Origin: Tigriopus japonicus | Lineage: Eukaryota; Arthropoda; Copepoda; Harpacticoida; Harpacticidae | Direction of reading: 5' to 3' | Length of the DNA: 64,000 nucleotides | Assembly: GCA_010645155.1 (NCBI GenBank) | Contig: CM021323.1 | Location: forward strand, 3,050,740-3,114,739 | Shown here: positions 12,190-24,755 of the stretch, in pieces | How positions within the stretch are numbered: position 1 is the stretch's first letter | Layout: each line of letters begins with the position of its first letter | Notes under the pieces: model-generated | What the model was told of the DNA's origin: nothing | Database searches by the model: none | What the model saw: only the letters and a program-made list of their open reading frames with translations | Program-made: the position numbers and the translations under genes

Positions 12190-12590
12190 AGGATTTGAGG
12201 TCGGTGTTAGCGACCGTAGAGGTTATACTTGCGCTCTGAGAGCACCCCCAAATCCCAAGGAATCGAGGCCAGTGCGAACAATGAAGTCCTCCTCTCTTCT
12301 TAATCGGGCTCCTTCATTGTTCAATCTTTTGCCCATTAGTCTTCGTCTAATGAATAGGAATATGCAGGAGCTGATCCTCTTACAGTATTTAAGGCAAGAT
12401 TGGACAAATCTTTAAATTTCAATCCTGACCAACCCATTATTCAAGGGTTGTACAGATCTGCCAACAGTGACTCATTGGTAGATCAAACTTCGTATGAACG
12501 TTAATCATATAAACTATATTAATCATTAACTCTTTATACAAGGAATCCCAATTCTTGTAGCGGTAATAAGAAATCTGCAACCAACCCCCC
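12190..12590 (+). mobile_element. LINE 3' end fragment
   Basis: The plus-strand reading from about 12200 gives GYTCALRAPPNPKES, then MKSSSLLNRAPSLFNLLPI, the final block of a non-LTR polyprotein. It is followed by the 3' tail with cttgtagcggtaataagaa at about 12555-12575. The same coding block and tail occur on the minus strand at 18570-18910. It may be the 3' continuation of the 10501-11460 fragment, split by an insertion. Confidence 0.7.
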
Positions 12591-13775
12591 CGAATGAATC
12601 CTTCATTTGATGAAAGATATTTATTTAATTCATTTATTTCATATCCACTAAAGACACCGGTTGGGTGTAAAAAGAGCTTAGGATTTTGAGATATGAATAT
12701 GGAAAATAAGAAATAATGTGAAAAATAAAACACACTTGGATATAAAACAGATAAAAAATATTTTTATATTCATATTTTAAATTCATAGTAAATAATTTAG
12801 TGAGCTTAGTCACAGAATTAGTGACATCTTTTACTTTAATCGGCTTGCAATTCCACATTTTGGCGAATTTGCATTCAAGACATCCAATCGCATGTGGCAC
12901 TGTGATATCTTTTGATTTAAACCAATGATGAGTGAATTTTAATGGGAGCTTTGAATGATTGGTACATGTTAAAACGTTACTGTTGTTCAATTATTTGCAA
13001 CGAATGGATTCGCTACGAGAAGTTGGTTGATTGGATCGGATAAAATCATGCAAATTTTTTGCCATCGAATAAATAGACACCCATTGTGAGGCCTGGGTGA
13101 AGAATCCAAGTCGTGTCAAAACTTTAGAGTTAAACGCCACGAGTCACGCTGGGTTTGTTTAATTTATAGCCACAAGTTGGCCAGCTTTGTCAAATGCGTT
13201 TCATTTATCATAATTTCACAATGGCATTTGAAATGGAGCTTGCTTGGTCGGGGTCTTGCAATTTTGACAATTGCCACATGTTGTATTGGTTTTAAATCAT
13301 TGAGCACAATGAGCACAACAACACACATATTTTACAGAAGATCAATGATTAACTTCAGGGGGCGACGCAGTTGATGCACCCGTACAGTACTCTTCAAAAG
13401 TTCACTCTCGGGGTAATTTCCCTTACGTAATGTACCATCATATGCAATGTACAGTCTGTAAATGGGATTCCGAAGTGTAACAATTGTGGGGAAAACGATA
13501 GTAGGACATCAATCTTGCTAACTTGTTTACTTTCATTTTTACTCACGTTATTGTTAGGGCCTTGTAACAGGTGGTTTCTTAAATTTAAGGACGCTCTCAC
13601 ATTTCTTGTGAAAACTTCAGACATTCGTATCGCTTGAACACGTGTGCAGCCCTACATTTCCAACTTTATAAAAAAATTGATATCGTTGAGGTCGAATCAT
13701 TTTCCCCATTGAATTGGTAACCTCCTGTGCTTGGCAAAACCGAAGGCTTTTAAAAAGGCTTTGTTAGCTAACGAT
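12591..13775. other. Spacer with unidentified ORFs
   Basis: A 118-codon minus-strand ORF (12634-12990) contains a short Cys pair (GCLECKFAKMWNC) but no domain I recognise, and turns hydrophobic at its end. Its AT-rich codons and lack of splice context argue against a host gene. Around 13394-13775, minus-strand pieces may be the downstream part of the LINE fragment that follows. Confidence 0.35.
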
Positions 13776-13777
13776 GA

Positions 13778-13990
13778 AATATTAATTGGCTTTTGAACCA
13801 AACTTCTGAAGAGGGGCAATGAAGAGAATGAAAAGAAGCGAACCTAAAATGGAACTTTGTGGAACACCTGACTTGAATTCGTACATGTCCATTGCCTGTG
13901 AGTGGTACCTCTAATTTCGAAGCCCCAACCGTCATTGTCCGGAATTTCATCCCATTTAAAGCCATTTTACTCTTTTTAACCAGGAGCAGA
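13778..13990 (-). mobile_element. LINE reverse-transcriptase scrap
   Basis: On the minus strand a short stretch reads SGVPQSSILGSLLFILFIAP, the conserved loop and following helix of non-LTR reverse transcriptases. It is preceded by NGMKFRTM in another frame. It is badly decayed and only about 200 bases are recognisable. Confidence 0.6.
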
Positions 13991-14990
13991 CTTTCCCCAA
14001 GTCATCAATTCAACGCTGAATTTGAGGTAATACTTCCGCGATCTAATTTCGTATTTCGTATCATCATGTAACGAGCACGATTTTTCTAGACTGAGACGAT
14101 AGCTTCAATTTTTATCATCTTTGTTCCCATCAGTCAGAATGTATTATATTTAACAAGAGTTATGTTTTATTAAACAAGGAATTTGTCTTCCAATTTTCAG
14201 TTCAATCAAAAAACGAAGGCAAAACGTATGCTTTTTTGATATTCAGGCAAGTGTTGACGGTTTTGCTCGTTCTACCTCTTGTTGTAAGATCTTGCATCAT
14301 TCCAAAGCATAATTTGACGAATTTTGAGTTTTTTAGTAAATGATAATTTATTTTGTGTGAAGTAGATAGAACCTCCATCGCGCTTCAATTCATAATTCAT
14401 ATCTACCGACCCTTTTAATCTCTAATCCCTATTAGTGTGATTTTGGAAAAAAATCTTTTTTCTAGTTGTTTAAGTGATCTATATATTTTAGCTAAAAAAA
14501 TGGGTATCCTCACAACTTATCCTCCTTATGACACACTAGCATCGAAAAATGTCATTATAATTCCTAGAATTTGAGCATACTCTTCAATATAGCATAGGAA
14601 ACCACCGTGTACAAGAATATGCCACTGAATACGATGCCACTTATACGATGTGCCTCCTCCATTACTTTACCCTGGTCCTTCAACGCAAATTTTACGTGTC
14701 GGACCTAAACCATACGCTCAAGTAGCAGCCCAACCCACCCACTTACTGTTCCTGCTAAGCAACCTTCTCCCATGGAACAAAATCTCCAATCCTATGTCCC
14801 TCGGCGGGGGTTTTTAAGGTTGGAAGGTATGGTTCAAACCTTGATAACCCATCCTTGTCCATCAAAAGTCCCTACCAACATAAAAAGGTCTTTACCTCAA
14901 CATTCATTGTTAAGTCTCAAAAAAAGTGCATTTCAAAAACTAAGTACTTGGAGGAGCTAGCAATAGACGGAAACTTGTCCTTTATATCTT
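13991..14990. other. Spacer, nothing recognised
   Basis: No coding region beyond short chance ORFs, and no repeat boundary seen. The last part may be the decayed 5' portion of the following LINE. Confidence 0.35.
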
Positions 14991-14994
14991 TAAG

Positions 14995-17480
14995 AAGGCT
15001 TGGTTAAGAAATGACGGTATTGAAAGACAAAAGTTTTAAACGGATTTTCAGTGTTTCGGTGCTATTGACAAAAGCCAGCAAATCTTCTTTTTTCCCACAG
15101 AGGAGTTTCACTATATACTGTATATACTTGATCACTTGCATAGCACAGGACCCTGTTTCTCTAATGGTGAGGTCGAGGTACTCATTTGACACATCGGCCA
15201 CATTGACTCCATGATAATTACGTCTTACAGACCACCTTCCTGCTCACTATCCTCTTTTGATGAAGGGCTTGGCTTCATTCATAAGAAAATAGAAAAAAGC
15301 ACTCCACTCTCAGCCCGATCATATTTTTAGGAGATTTCAATTTCCCAAAGACTATTGTTAGTTGGTGTCCCACCTCCATTGGGTGGATTCCAATCGCAGG
15401 CTTCTACTCGAAATCTTTTTCGTTATTTGCATACTTCATGCTGGAACATAATTTAACCCAACATGTTGGGCGACCAACTAGTGGTGAAAACATTCTCGAC
15501 CTCATTCTAGTTAATGAGCCAGAGCTTAAAACAAAAGTTTCTGTAACACATATAAACTTCTAGGACCACAAACTCATAGACTCGCTCACATCTTTAAATG
15601 TTAAGCGAAGTGTTGATTTTGAGCGTGGAAGAAAAAGAGGTCTTTCAAAAAACGTATTCGACAATTACCATTGGCCAAGTATTGGGGATATAATAACTCA
15701 ATATGACCTGCTTTCCATTATGGAACGTGAGCCTACTCTTGAAAAAGTTGTTAGACGTCTTACAGGGGCTTTTAAAGAAATTCATGCGGTTTTAGAAATA
15801 CTGGAACAGAGCAACAGTTTTGTAATAAGGATTCCAAAATACCGGAAGAAACTCTTTCAAAAAAGATGGAAACCTAAGCTTGGACCCTTTTTGAGACCAA
15901 ATGATGAGCCCGAAACGGATTCTAAGGTATGGGCGAATGTCCTTGGAGATCAATTCGCCCGAGTGTTCTCGAGGCCCATTCAATTTGTTCGTGATACTCT
16001 TTGAGAGGAAAATCAGTTGGGTTGACAAGATTTCACAATTTTGACGAAGATGCGCTGGCCGCTTTAAAATCGCTGAAATTTTGCTGTTCGCCTGGACCTG
16101 ATGGAGTCACGGCTCAATTTTTGAGCAAATGTGCTGATATTCTTGCCCCAGTCTTCGTTTACATAATACAAAGGTCTATAGACAAGTCGGAATTTCCCGA
16201 TTGTTTAAAACTAGCTCATATTAGCCCCCTTTTCAAAGGGGATGAACAATCCCATCCCTAACCTACCGACCCATTACACTCCTCTATAACATCTCCGAAG
16301 TGCCAGAAAAAATAGTCAAGGCCAAACTGGTCGAATATCTTGATGAAAAAGAGATTTTTTTTTCTCCACGTCAGCATGGATTTAGGTCAAGTTTTAGCAC
16401 AATCAGTCAGTTAGCTCAACATTTCGATGAAATTGGAGGGACTTCAACGCAACGAGTGTGTTGACATTACTTTTTTAGATTCTCCCAAAGCATTTGACAA
16501 GGTTGACCATGGGCTTTTGTTAAGTAGGCTTTCTGAATTTGGAAAAAGAGAAAATTTGCTCGCCTCGATGGAATGTTTCATAAAAAAAAGCAAGGAAACA
16601 ATGTGTGAGGGTTGAAGGGAGGAAAAGCAAATCGTTTGATGTTATTTCTGGTGTGCCACAGGGGTCCATCCTAAGGCCAATTTTGTTTATCATTTTTAAC
16701 ACTCCTCTACTTGCCCTCCCCTCAAATGGCTCAATTTCGTTTTACGCGGACCACATAAAAATAGCCATGGGACTAAATAACACTGACTATTCACGGCTAC
16801 AAGAGGTTTTGAGCCAAATGTATAGATGGGTGGCTGACAATAGTGTGTCTTCGAACGGAAATTAAATCAAGGTTATGACGATGGGAGGGAAATCTCCCCT
16901 TACCTTGATAACTCGAACGAACCTATTGAAGTGCTGAGCACAGTCAAGTACTTACGAGTTATTGTTCGAAGTGACGGAAAATTTGACCAACATATTCAAT
17001 TGAAGGTAACCAAGGCGTTTCACGCTTGTTGGTAGATTTGCCGTTCTTTTAAATCTCGCCACAAATTTGCCATGATGACTCTATGTAAAGCAATTGTTCA
17101 ACCCCATTTGGAATATGCTTCCCCAATTTGGGCCCCAATGGATTATTTTCTTCAGAAAAAGTTTTGTTCACCTGTATACCCGCTCTATTGAAGAAATGTC
17201 CGATTTTTCATACTGGGATAGATTGAAATCGCTTAGAATCTATAGTATACAAAGAAGATATGAACGGTATCTTATTTAATATGTTTTCAAATGCATTCAT
17301 GGTACACCGGGTGATGTATAAGAAATGGAACAGGAAACCATGCCCGTAACTTGGTAACTGGTTGCCCACCGCTTGCTTTAAAACACTGGGGATGTATGTG
17401 AGGCATTCAAACTTAGCGAAGTCAAGGGATGTTTTTAGGAATTTCTCTACAACTTCAAATAATGCCACAAATACTGCTTG
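14995..17480 (+). mobile_element. Decayed LINE with endonuclease and reverse transcriptase remnants
   Basis: Plus-strand frames carry, in order, an endonuclease remnant (YRPPSC near 15230, GDFNFPKT near 15340, LTQHVGRPTSGENILDLIL near 15450-15515), a linker (15720-16004) and reverse-transcriptase motifs. These are CSPGPDGVTAQFLSKCADI (16085-16140), PKAFDKVDHGLLL (16485), SGVPQGSILRPILF (16645-16690), YADHIKIAMG (16743), EYASPIWAP (17110) and YWDRLKSLRIYSIQRRY (17210). The usual YADD reads YADH here, and many frameshifts confirm it is dead. Its endonuclease and SPGPDG blocks match the fragment at 39840-40800. Confidence 0.85.
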
Positions 17481-17707
17481 AGGTTGCTTTTTGCAACGGA
17501 CTATTTTAGCAAAACGATTTTGTTGCTTATTACAACTTCCAACAAATATTAAATTTCAAGGTAATTGGTATTTCTAACCTTAAACTGATATGGTGGACAT
17601 CCACGCCTTGAATAGGAAACCTCTATTTCCCAAAACAAAAACAATTTAACCAAAAATCCAACTGTTTGGATCATAAATAAGTTGAAATTATTTGTATGCA
17701 AACCATA

Positions 17708-17713
17708 TTTATT
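17708..17713 (-). terminator. Poly(A) signal of CUB-like gene 1
   Basis: TTTATT on the plus strand is AATAAA for the minus-strand gene, about 115 nt beyond its stop codon at 17826-17828. No other AATAAA occurs between them. Confidence 0.55.
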
Positions 17714-17825
17714 TCGATTACAAACTAATTTCAGCATCACCATAAAACAACAAATGATCAAACAAGATTCCGAAGGTATTCAGATGGAAAATTGAACTTT
17801 AGAATACTTTCATTCCGTCTCGATT

Positions 17826-20800
17826 TTAAGCACACGCAACTTGTTCATAGTCCAAATTGAAGCCTGTGATTCCTTCGACTTGAGTTGCTAAGCCTCCTAC
17901 ACCAACTTCAAAAGATCCCGAAGTCGCTGAAAGGAAGACAAAAAGAAATGTTAGGATTCGTTAACACCTTGTGGGTAAATGTCCTGAAAAGATTACCGGT
18001 ATATCTGATTGTTCACCTCATAAACAACTAAACATGAATCTGATTATGATAAACATGAATCTGATTATGATAAACATGAATCTGATTATGATAAACATGA
18101 ATCTGATTATGATAAACATGAATCTGATTATGATAAACATGAATCTGATTATGATAAACATGAATCTGATTATGATAAACATGAATCTGATTATGTTAAA
18201 CATGAATCTGATTATGATAAACATGAATCTGATTATGATAAACATGAATCTGATTATGATAAACATGAATCTGATTATGATAAACATGAATCTGATTATG
18301 ATAAACATGAATCTGATTATACATCAAAGTTGGATCTATGAGTCCTCAAAAAGAGAGAATGAATTTTGGAAGCTCAATGTTAGAAGAGAGGCTTGAGAAT
18401 TCCTGCTCTGATATTGCAAAATTACTTACTTGTTAATGTTGCTGGGCCAGTATCACCATCATTTCCAAAAATCCCTCCGCACACCATGCCGCTCACTGGG
18501 GTCATGACAGTGATGTGGTTGAGGGTATTGCATGTGGTCTATGGAGACGTGGAAATAAATCAGTTGCAATTATATTAATGTCTTCAAGATGGGTATGGGA
18601 TAAACTAGTTCAACCACCATCGAGGAAACGTTGTTATTGTTTTTGGTTGCAGATTTCTTAATACCATTACAAGGAATAGTGTGTTGATCAAAAATAGTAT
18701 TTAAAAATTTATCCAATCCTGCCTTAAATGCTTTTAGAGGATCAGCTCTGACATATTCCCGAACAAGACAAATAGGCAACAAGTTGAACAATGAAGGAGC
18801 CCGATAAAGAAGAGAGGAGGACTTCATTGATCGGACTAGCCTCGATTCCCTTGGATTTGGAGGTGCTCTCAGAACGCACGTAAAACCTCTACAATCCCAA
18901 GAACTGACCGCAAGTATAAATTAGTTAATTATAAAAAGTATTAATTACTGTTAGAATCTGTTTATTGTTAAATTGGCAATCAATTCGACGAAAGTTCGAA
19001 AAAATTGCTCTTTTCTAACCTTAATATGTCACTTTTTTCATAAAAAACTATTTATCGCCTTTGATTGCGAGTTTTCCAGCGTCAGAGCGTCAGATTTGCA
19101 GCTCGTCGAAAATCGCTTTAAAACGCTTTAAAGTGTGCTACGATAGGTCCTGCTGTGGATTTCATTGGTTTTTGAACATCCCGTGCCCTTGATGAAGGCT
19201 TCATTTGGCCTAAAATGTGGGCCTTAGGGCCAGAAGGCCAAAATGATTCGATCTCTACTCTCGTCAACTGGTAGTACATACGCTATGGAAGCTAGCTGCG
19301 GCAGCTTACCAAAACCATCTAGTGCTTTGGAAGCAAGAAAAGAAGAAGATGATCGCTTGTCCATTACTTTGGATCTTAAAATTTTTCTTATATTTTTTTC
19401 CAAAATTGGGTAAATCCTATTAAAAAGAATTTAATTCCGGCCCCTTTTTGTAAGTAACTCTAAACGGGAAAGTTTTCACTTACCAGATCCTCACTATTCA
19501 TTTGGGGTTTGAGAGTTACCAAAAAGAGTGGAATAATTTATGTAATTGATAAAACTTTGGTTGATTTTTAGACTCCAAACTCCTATATGAACTATTGGTG
19601 TCGGTGTCGTTATTGGTATCGGTGTCGGCGTCGACTGCAGTGGTGTCGACACCGCGGTGTCGATGGGAAACTTCGACACCGGGGTCGGTGACAGTGTCGG
19701 TTTCAACCTTCCGGTGTCGGTGTCGAGGTCAAAATTGCCGGTGTCACCCATCCCTACTGTGATGTTCCTAGTGAAACATTTTTGGTCCTACTCGACCTTT
19801 TGCAAACATGCTGAACTCATTGGGCCACAAATGGGTGAGTCAATTCAAGCTGAGGCTGTAAAACCTCTTGTAGAGTTAGCATTGCAACACTATCAATGGA
19901 CTTGAAAGTCCAGATATGAAAAAATATGCGCAAAGTTGGTTAAAAAATTAAGCAAATAAGTGAACATGGGTTTACAATGTGATTGAAAGCGCGACTTTCA
20001 AAAATCAAGTTACCTTAGCAGCGATAGCTGGTTCAGATAAAAGGAATGGATCCGGTGTAGTGGAAGCAGATTCACTGAAGCTCAATCTGCAAAATCCTAA
20101 AATAAGAAAAAATAAAAAAAAACGGGAAAAATGATCTACTAACACATCAATTACTATGATTCCTCTGAGCATTCTTGGTTCAACCTACATTATAGTTTGG
20201 ATTCTGTTTCACCTGACGGGGAAGTTCTTAATTTCTGAGGATATCGTTAAGCGACATTTTTTCAGATTTTTTTTCTGGAGTTTGCTCTTTCAAAAAGAAA
20301 CTTCAACATTTCCAAGAACTCTCTGCTTTTATATCATCTTTTAAATAATATATTATAAATATTAAATGAAATCCTTGTTTGGATAGATTTTTACCGAAAA
20401 TTCTGAACAAAATTTTAAGGCTTCCTAGACCCGTCGAATTGATTGATAGGCTAAATATTTTACTGCTCTAGACTATACGTATTTTATAAATGTTTTGTCT
20501 TAATATCTTTACTTTGTATTTTGAGCGATAAAACAGGGAGAGACATCATAATTAAAAAGTCTGCCATACGTAGACCACACTAATTCATAGCAATAACTCT
20601 AATAATACCGAGGAGCCCATAAGTAGGTGCCCTCTAGGCGATCTTGATACGTATGGACCTGTCCATGGAGAATCAATCGGCTGACATGGGCTCATATGTA
20701 ATCAATTACAATTACAAAAAAATCGATCTTTTTGGTCTCCTTATTGGTCGTCAAGAAGCAGCCTTTATGGCTAATGCAACGGCTGACCTCGCAAGCTGAG

Positions 20801-23800
20801 ACCCTCTCAACAATGATTCGGTAGCCGAGTTTATTTCGCATGCCTTGTTTTGATTGATGGAAAAATTGCTTTTAAATAAATACTGTCAAATTTCCCGCGT
20901 AAAATCCTCATCTTTTCAAGCTTTGCCATGAACGACTAGGAATGACGAACTTGGCGCCTCAATGAATAAGCAGACTAAGCACCTACTTTTTTACTTCTCG
21001 GTACTTTCTATGCTCATCAAAGTACTTTTGGAGAAGTGCTTGAAGTTAAAACCACGTAAGGGAGTAATGAAACAGTTTCAATACAAAACATAGGTAATTC
21101 AGATTTTAAGTTATAGCCCACTATTCTTACCAAGCTCTTGTCTGAAGCAGTTCCTATAGTTTTGATTGGCCAAAAATTGACCACCAGCATGATTATATGA
21201 TTGGAAGGACCCACTTTGTCCAGTGAAGTATTGTGTGCATCCAGCAGGAGCCCTTGAACAAGGATGGAATGAATAGAATGGATAATTCCGATCCAACAGC
21301 AACTATCTTAAAAACGCATATCACACAAATCGCGTCGAATAAAACAAGATAACAAACTCAAACTAATATAGTGACTCATTAAATACCAAAGCAAGGCATG
21401 AAATTACTGGAAACTCCAGTGAATTATTGATTTTAGCAATCGTTGAAAACGAAGAATTGATATAATTTCTGTTCAGGCTTTTACATCAACTTTGTTCCAA
21501 AATCAACGCACCTAATTTCAAGTGTTTAAGTAAAAACTATTCGTACTTAGCGAGATTGTCACAAGTGTAATAGGTCGCTTTGATATCGAAGGATCGACTT
21601 CCGGCTCCGGTTCCTTTGTCGATGATGAGTGTTCCTGCTGTTCCACCCGTCGTCCCGGTTTCAAGATACACTAAGAGTTGGAAATGTCAAGTTTGTTAGA
21701 TACCCTGATTTTGTAACATAACTCTCTATCAACGGAATTGGTTAAGTAAAGTTTTATCAATCCTTAATAGTGATATTTTTGGCTCAATTATTCATTGATT
21801 ATCTTGCAATGAGCAAGGTCAAATTATTAAGTGACAAAGAATTGGTACTTTTTCCAAAAATGACCACTTTCAAAGTCTTTGATAGCGATTAAAATGAATA
21901 TCAAATTAAATCTTAACATAATTTCTAACAACAAAAAATCAAGATCAATTCTACGGGAGCATTCTAAACACTGGGCTTCTTTTTGCCAAAATCTGTTTAT
22001 AAGCGCTTTCTATCTTGTTTTTATGACATCTTAAAATGGGCAAGACTCAATGAAAGATTAAGTTAGAGTCTACAACGTTTTTGGGAAAGTGTCAAAGAAA
22101 AAAAGTGTTTTCACGCACACTGTTTCTTAATTATTTTAGGTTGGAAAACATGGGTTGATAACTTCTCTAGAAATATGCACACTTAAATTTTGAACTTCAA
22201 GAAGAGAGCTCCACAAGGTCCAATGCTAAGGTTGTGAGCTTGCTCCGACCAAGCGTTTTTCACAAGGATTATACAGGGTAACAAAAAAATATGACTAAGG
22301 AAATGATGATAGACAAACACAAAGTTCCTTGTTAGATAGTAGACTGTATGGTATGCCAACTCGACGAAAGTTGCGAAAAAGTTGCTCTTTTCTAGCCTAA
22401 ATTTGTCACTTTTTTACATAAAAGCTATTTATCGATTCTTCAAATCCTCGCAAGTTCAAGACAATATCGAAAAAACAATCCAGAAGTTGCAGTTTGCTGC
22501 ACAAAAAAAACTCGAAAATTTACTAAAGTTGACTAAAATGGCCAAAAGTTGCATTTTTTATACAAGTTGCACTTTGCAATTTTGTCCGAGCCTTAGTCAT
22601 GACAAGTAAAAAATGCTCCTTCCCCCTTCTCTTCACTCCCTCTTCTCATTTTTTCTGTCGATTCCCCAATAATGAATCCCCCCGATGGGATTTGCGACTT
22701 GCCATCGTTAGGAAAAGACAGATTTTTAATTTTTGCTTATTTCATGTCGTAACAAAAAATAAATTCATTTATTCAACTTTCCCACAAAATGAAAGCCAAA
22801 GGCAGGCTACATATTTTGAAATCTTTTTGGATGTATGAAATAACCCAAAAATGTCTCTATTTGTTGCATTTCAAACTGAGTCTTCTCTATTTTTTCAACT
22901 TACTATGTTGTCCCGTCAACAATCCACACACGGTGGGAGGAAAAGCATTTGCCGAAGTCGAAAAAGGACTTGAAACAGTTACAGCATCATCAGCTGTTCC
23001 ACACATTCCTGTAATTTTGATCTGCGGTTTCAAAGGGCTCTTTGCTTATGAAGTTTTTTGTCCTACCTGATATACTTGTTAAAGTTGACAATGTTCGAAA
23101 GTCTAACCTACAAGAGTCCGTACAATAACATGGTCCATTTTGAATCTGAATTGATACTACGGGCTTCTAGAGTAAGACTTCATTATATAACGTAGGATTA
23201 TCGAGGGTCATATTAGAGTATCGAAAAAAATCATTATGAGGAGGCTTTATTGAGCAAACCATCAAGAGAAATGTAATTAGCTTGTCTTCAAATCGCTTAC
23301 CTAATTTGGCACAAATCTAGCGAGAGAAAAACGAGAGCTTTTTATTCAAAACGGACAAAAACTCAAAACATACGAATGAGATCAACAAAGGAAACAACCA
23401 TTCTCGAATGAAAAGTAGTTTTAGCAAATAAGTTATTTTTAAAAAGTAACTCCTGTAAGTACATACCGAGACTTTGGACGAGAATGAATATTTCGACAGA
23501 ACTTTTGAACACGCGAGTTAATTTTCTTGTTCAAGCTAAAAATCTGAGTGCTGAATTTGGTTTTATCGTATCTTACTGTCACAAATACGGTTAAAGTTGT
23601 AAGTGCAAGCCTCCCCAGGAGTCATATCGGCGGTTGGAAACCCTTCATTCTAAAAAACACATACATATATGGGTGCACACTAGTGATGGACAAAAAGGGC
23701 TCTTAAACGTAACCCACACAAGTATATTAACCGAACCCAAAGGCAGAGGCTAGTTTTTTAGACGCAAAAGATCGATCTCAAGATCGTACTTAAGTACTCT

Positions 23801-24627
23801 CAAGTCCGATCTTGAGATCGAGCTTTGCGTCTAAAAAACTAGCCTCAGTTAACTAGAAAAACACATTCATTATTGATATCAAAATTACATCGGCAATGGG
23901 AAAATGTAGACCATACACCGAATTAAAAAAAAAAATGTTGGGGTGTCTTTTAATCCTGAATATCTTTCTTCCAAAACGGCATTCTCTATGGCGTCTGTCT
24001 GCTTTTGGTTTCGTTAGGCAAAACCGAAACCGAAATCAAATTTCGGCCAAAAGCCCTTTCGGTACATCAGAAGTACCTGTTCATTGTCAAATAATACAAA
24101 ACAAAAATAATTCTTTTTTGTTGCAAAGAGCTCTTTCTTACCCGAATGAAGGTGCAATTCTAAAAGAATGACAACAAAAAAACAAGTAAAGAAAAATGGA
24201 GTAATGATTCCTTTAACAATGTTTCCATTAATTCTTACCTGATTAATAGTTTGTGTGGTACCACAAGCACCATTGACGACGAACAAGCAACACACCCCAA
24301 ATCCTAAGATCAAAAGTAAAATAAAGTGTTGTATTATTCAACCGATCACTATTTCCCCCAAAGAGACAGTTAACTACCCGAGGCACAATTCCCAGAGGCC
24401 GATCCACCTTTGGTCGTGCACTCTGAAGCAGTGAAGCACGTTCCACCCAGATTGCCCCCTCCTGTTGATGTACAAGGATCATTCTAAAAGCCATGAAAAT
24501 TTCTGTAGAGAGCAGTTTAAACATTGTTGTAATACAATTAACTTACCTTGAATGTGACGATGTTAAAAAGGCTAAATAACCCTAAAATTATGAAGTGGCC
24601 CAACTTAGTCTGTTTTTCTTTAAGCAT
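17826..24627 (-). CDS. CUB-like secreted protein, class A (gene 1)
   Basis: Thirteen minus-strand exons join in frame: 24547-24581 (or to 24627), 24378-24483, 24239-24303, 24142-24159, 23577-23649, 23301-23316, 23067-23107, 22904-23008, 21547-21670, 21131-21252, 20014-20096, 18430-18538 and 17826-17926 (stop TAA). All have AG/GT borders. Visible motifs are GLFSLFNIVTF (end of a signal peptide), GGTCFTASECTTKGGSASG, GFGVCC, NCTFI, YNFNRI, FPPTVCGLLTGQH, YYTCDNL, GCTQYFTG, NCFRQE and a final ITGFNLDYEQVACA. This is a first CUB domain plus a shortened second one. With the ATG at 24627 the protein is 347 aa. However, a 35-nt exon bounded by an acceptor at 24582-24583 matches gene 3 exactly in length, so the true first exon may lie upstream. 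A role as an extracellular binding protein is inferred from the family. Confidence 0.85.
18030..18325 (+). repeat. 21-bp minisatellite in gene 1 intron
   Basis: About 14 tandem copies of the unit atgaatctgattatgataaac, nearly identical; one copy has tta for tga (around 18195). It lies in the last intron of gene 1 (17927-18429). Because 21 is a multiple of three it makes long ORFs on both strands (about 141 and 96 codons) that are not genes. Confidence 0.97.
18570..18910 (-). mobile_element. LINE 3' end fragment in gene 1 intron
   Basis: Minus-strand reading gives MKSSSLLYRAPSLFNLLPI, then the same tail as at 12540 (attccttgtaatggtatt, agaaatctgcaacc). It lies in the intron between the 20014-20096 and 18430-18538 exons, in the same orientation as the gene. 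Confidence 0.7.
19590..19770. repeat. ggtgtcgg word array
   Basis: A dense array of ggtgtcgg/cggtgtcga words whose right end reads GTGTCACCCATCCCTA, a hAT-like TAGGGATGGGTGAC terminus. The left end is not recognisable, so this may be a truncated element. It is in an intron of gene 1. A related cggtgtcgg cluster occurs at 44255-44380. Confidence 0.65.
22350..22605. repeat. aagttgcac word array
   Basis: A degenerate array of agttgcgaaaaagttgc/aaaagttgcattttt words ending in ttttgtccgagcctta. The same end occurs at 60185-60215 (tttgtccgagcccta), and the opposite-side words occur at 18975-19030. It lies in an intron of gene 1. A hAT-like terminus TAGGGCTCGGACAAA is inferred; no 8-bp duplication was found. 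Confidence 0.55.
23684..24067. mobile_element. Decayed TTTCGG-family element with nested palindrome
   Basis: Begins TAGTGATGGACAAAAAGGGC and ends GCCCTTTCGGTACATCA, resembling the intact copy at 37603-37949. The interior contains ggttTCGttaggcaaaaccgaaac-type words near 24005-24050. A roughly 105-bp palindromic element (23747-23850) is inserted near the left end. It lies in an intron of gene 1. Confidence 0.5.
23747..23850. mobile_element. Palindromic MITE, CWG target (copy 1)
   Basis: A foldback of about 105 bp with arms AGGCTAGTTTTTTAGACGC and its complement, and gatcgatctcaagatcg in the inner arms. It is flanked by the trinucleotide cag on both sides. A second copy at 27433-27533 is flanked by ctg on both sides and a half copy lies at about 26318-26370. 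Confidence 0.8.
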
Positions 24628-24755
24628 TATCACAGGTCAAAACATTTTTGAAGGGTGGACATCCTCTCGAATCAAGGCTCAATTACTTTTCAAAAAGGGT
24701 TGATTTTCTCGTAAACTAAATTAAACTAAATCAGTCCTTTAAATTTGACTCACCA

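Noticed and set aside
12634..12990. Zinc-finger gene on the minus strand
   Set aside because: A single Cys pair in a 118-codon AT-rich ORF with no spacing typical of a known finger and no splice context.
18030..18325. CRISPR-like array
   Set aside because: The units are contiguous with no spacers, the locus is eukaryotic, and it is an ordinary minisatellite.
17971..18396. Long ORFs with a seven-residue repeat on both strands
   Set aside because: They read through the 21-bp minisatellite in a gene 1 intron; the reading frame stays open only because the unit length is divisible by three.
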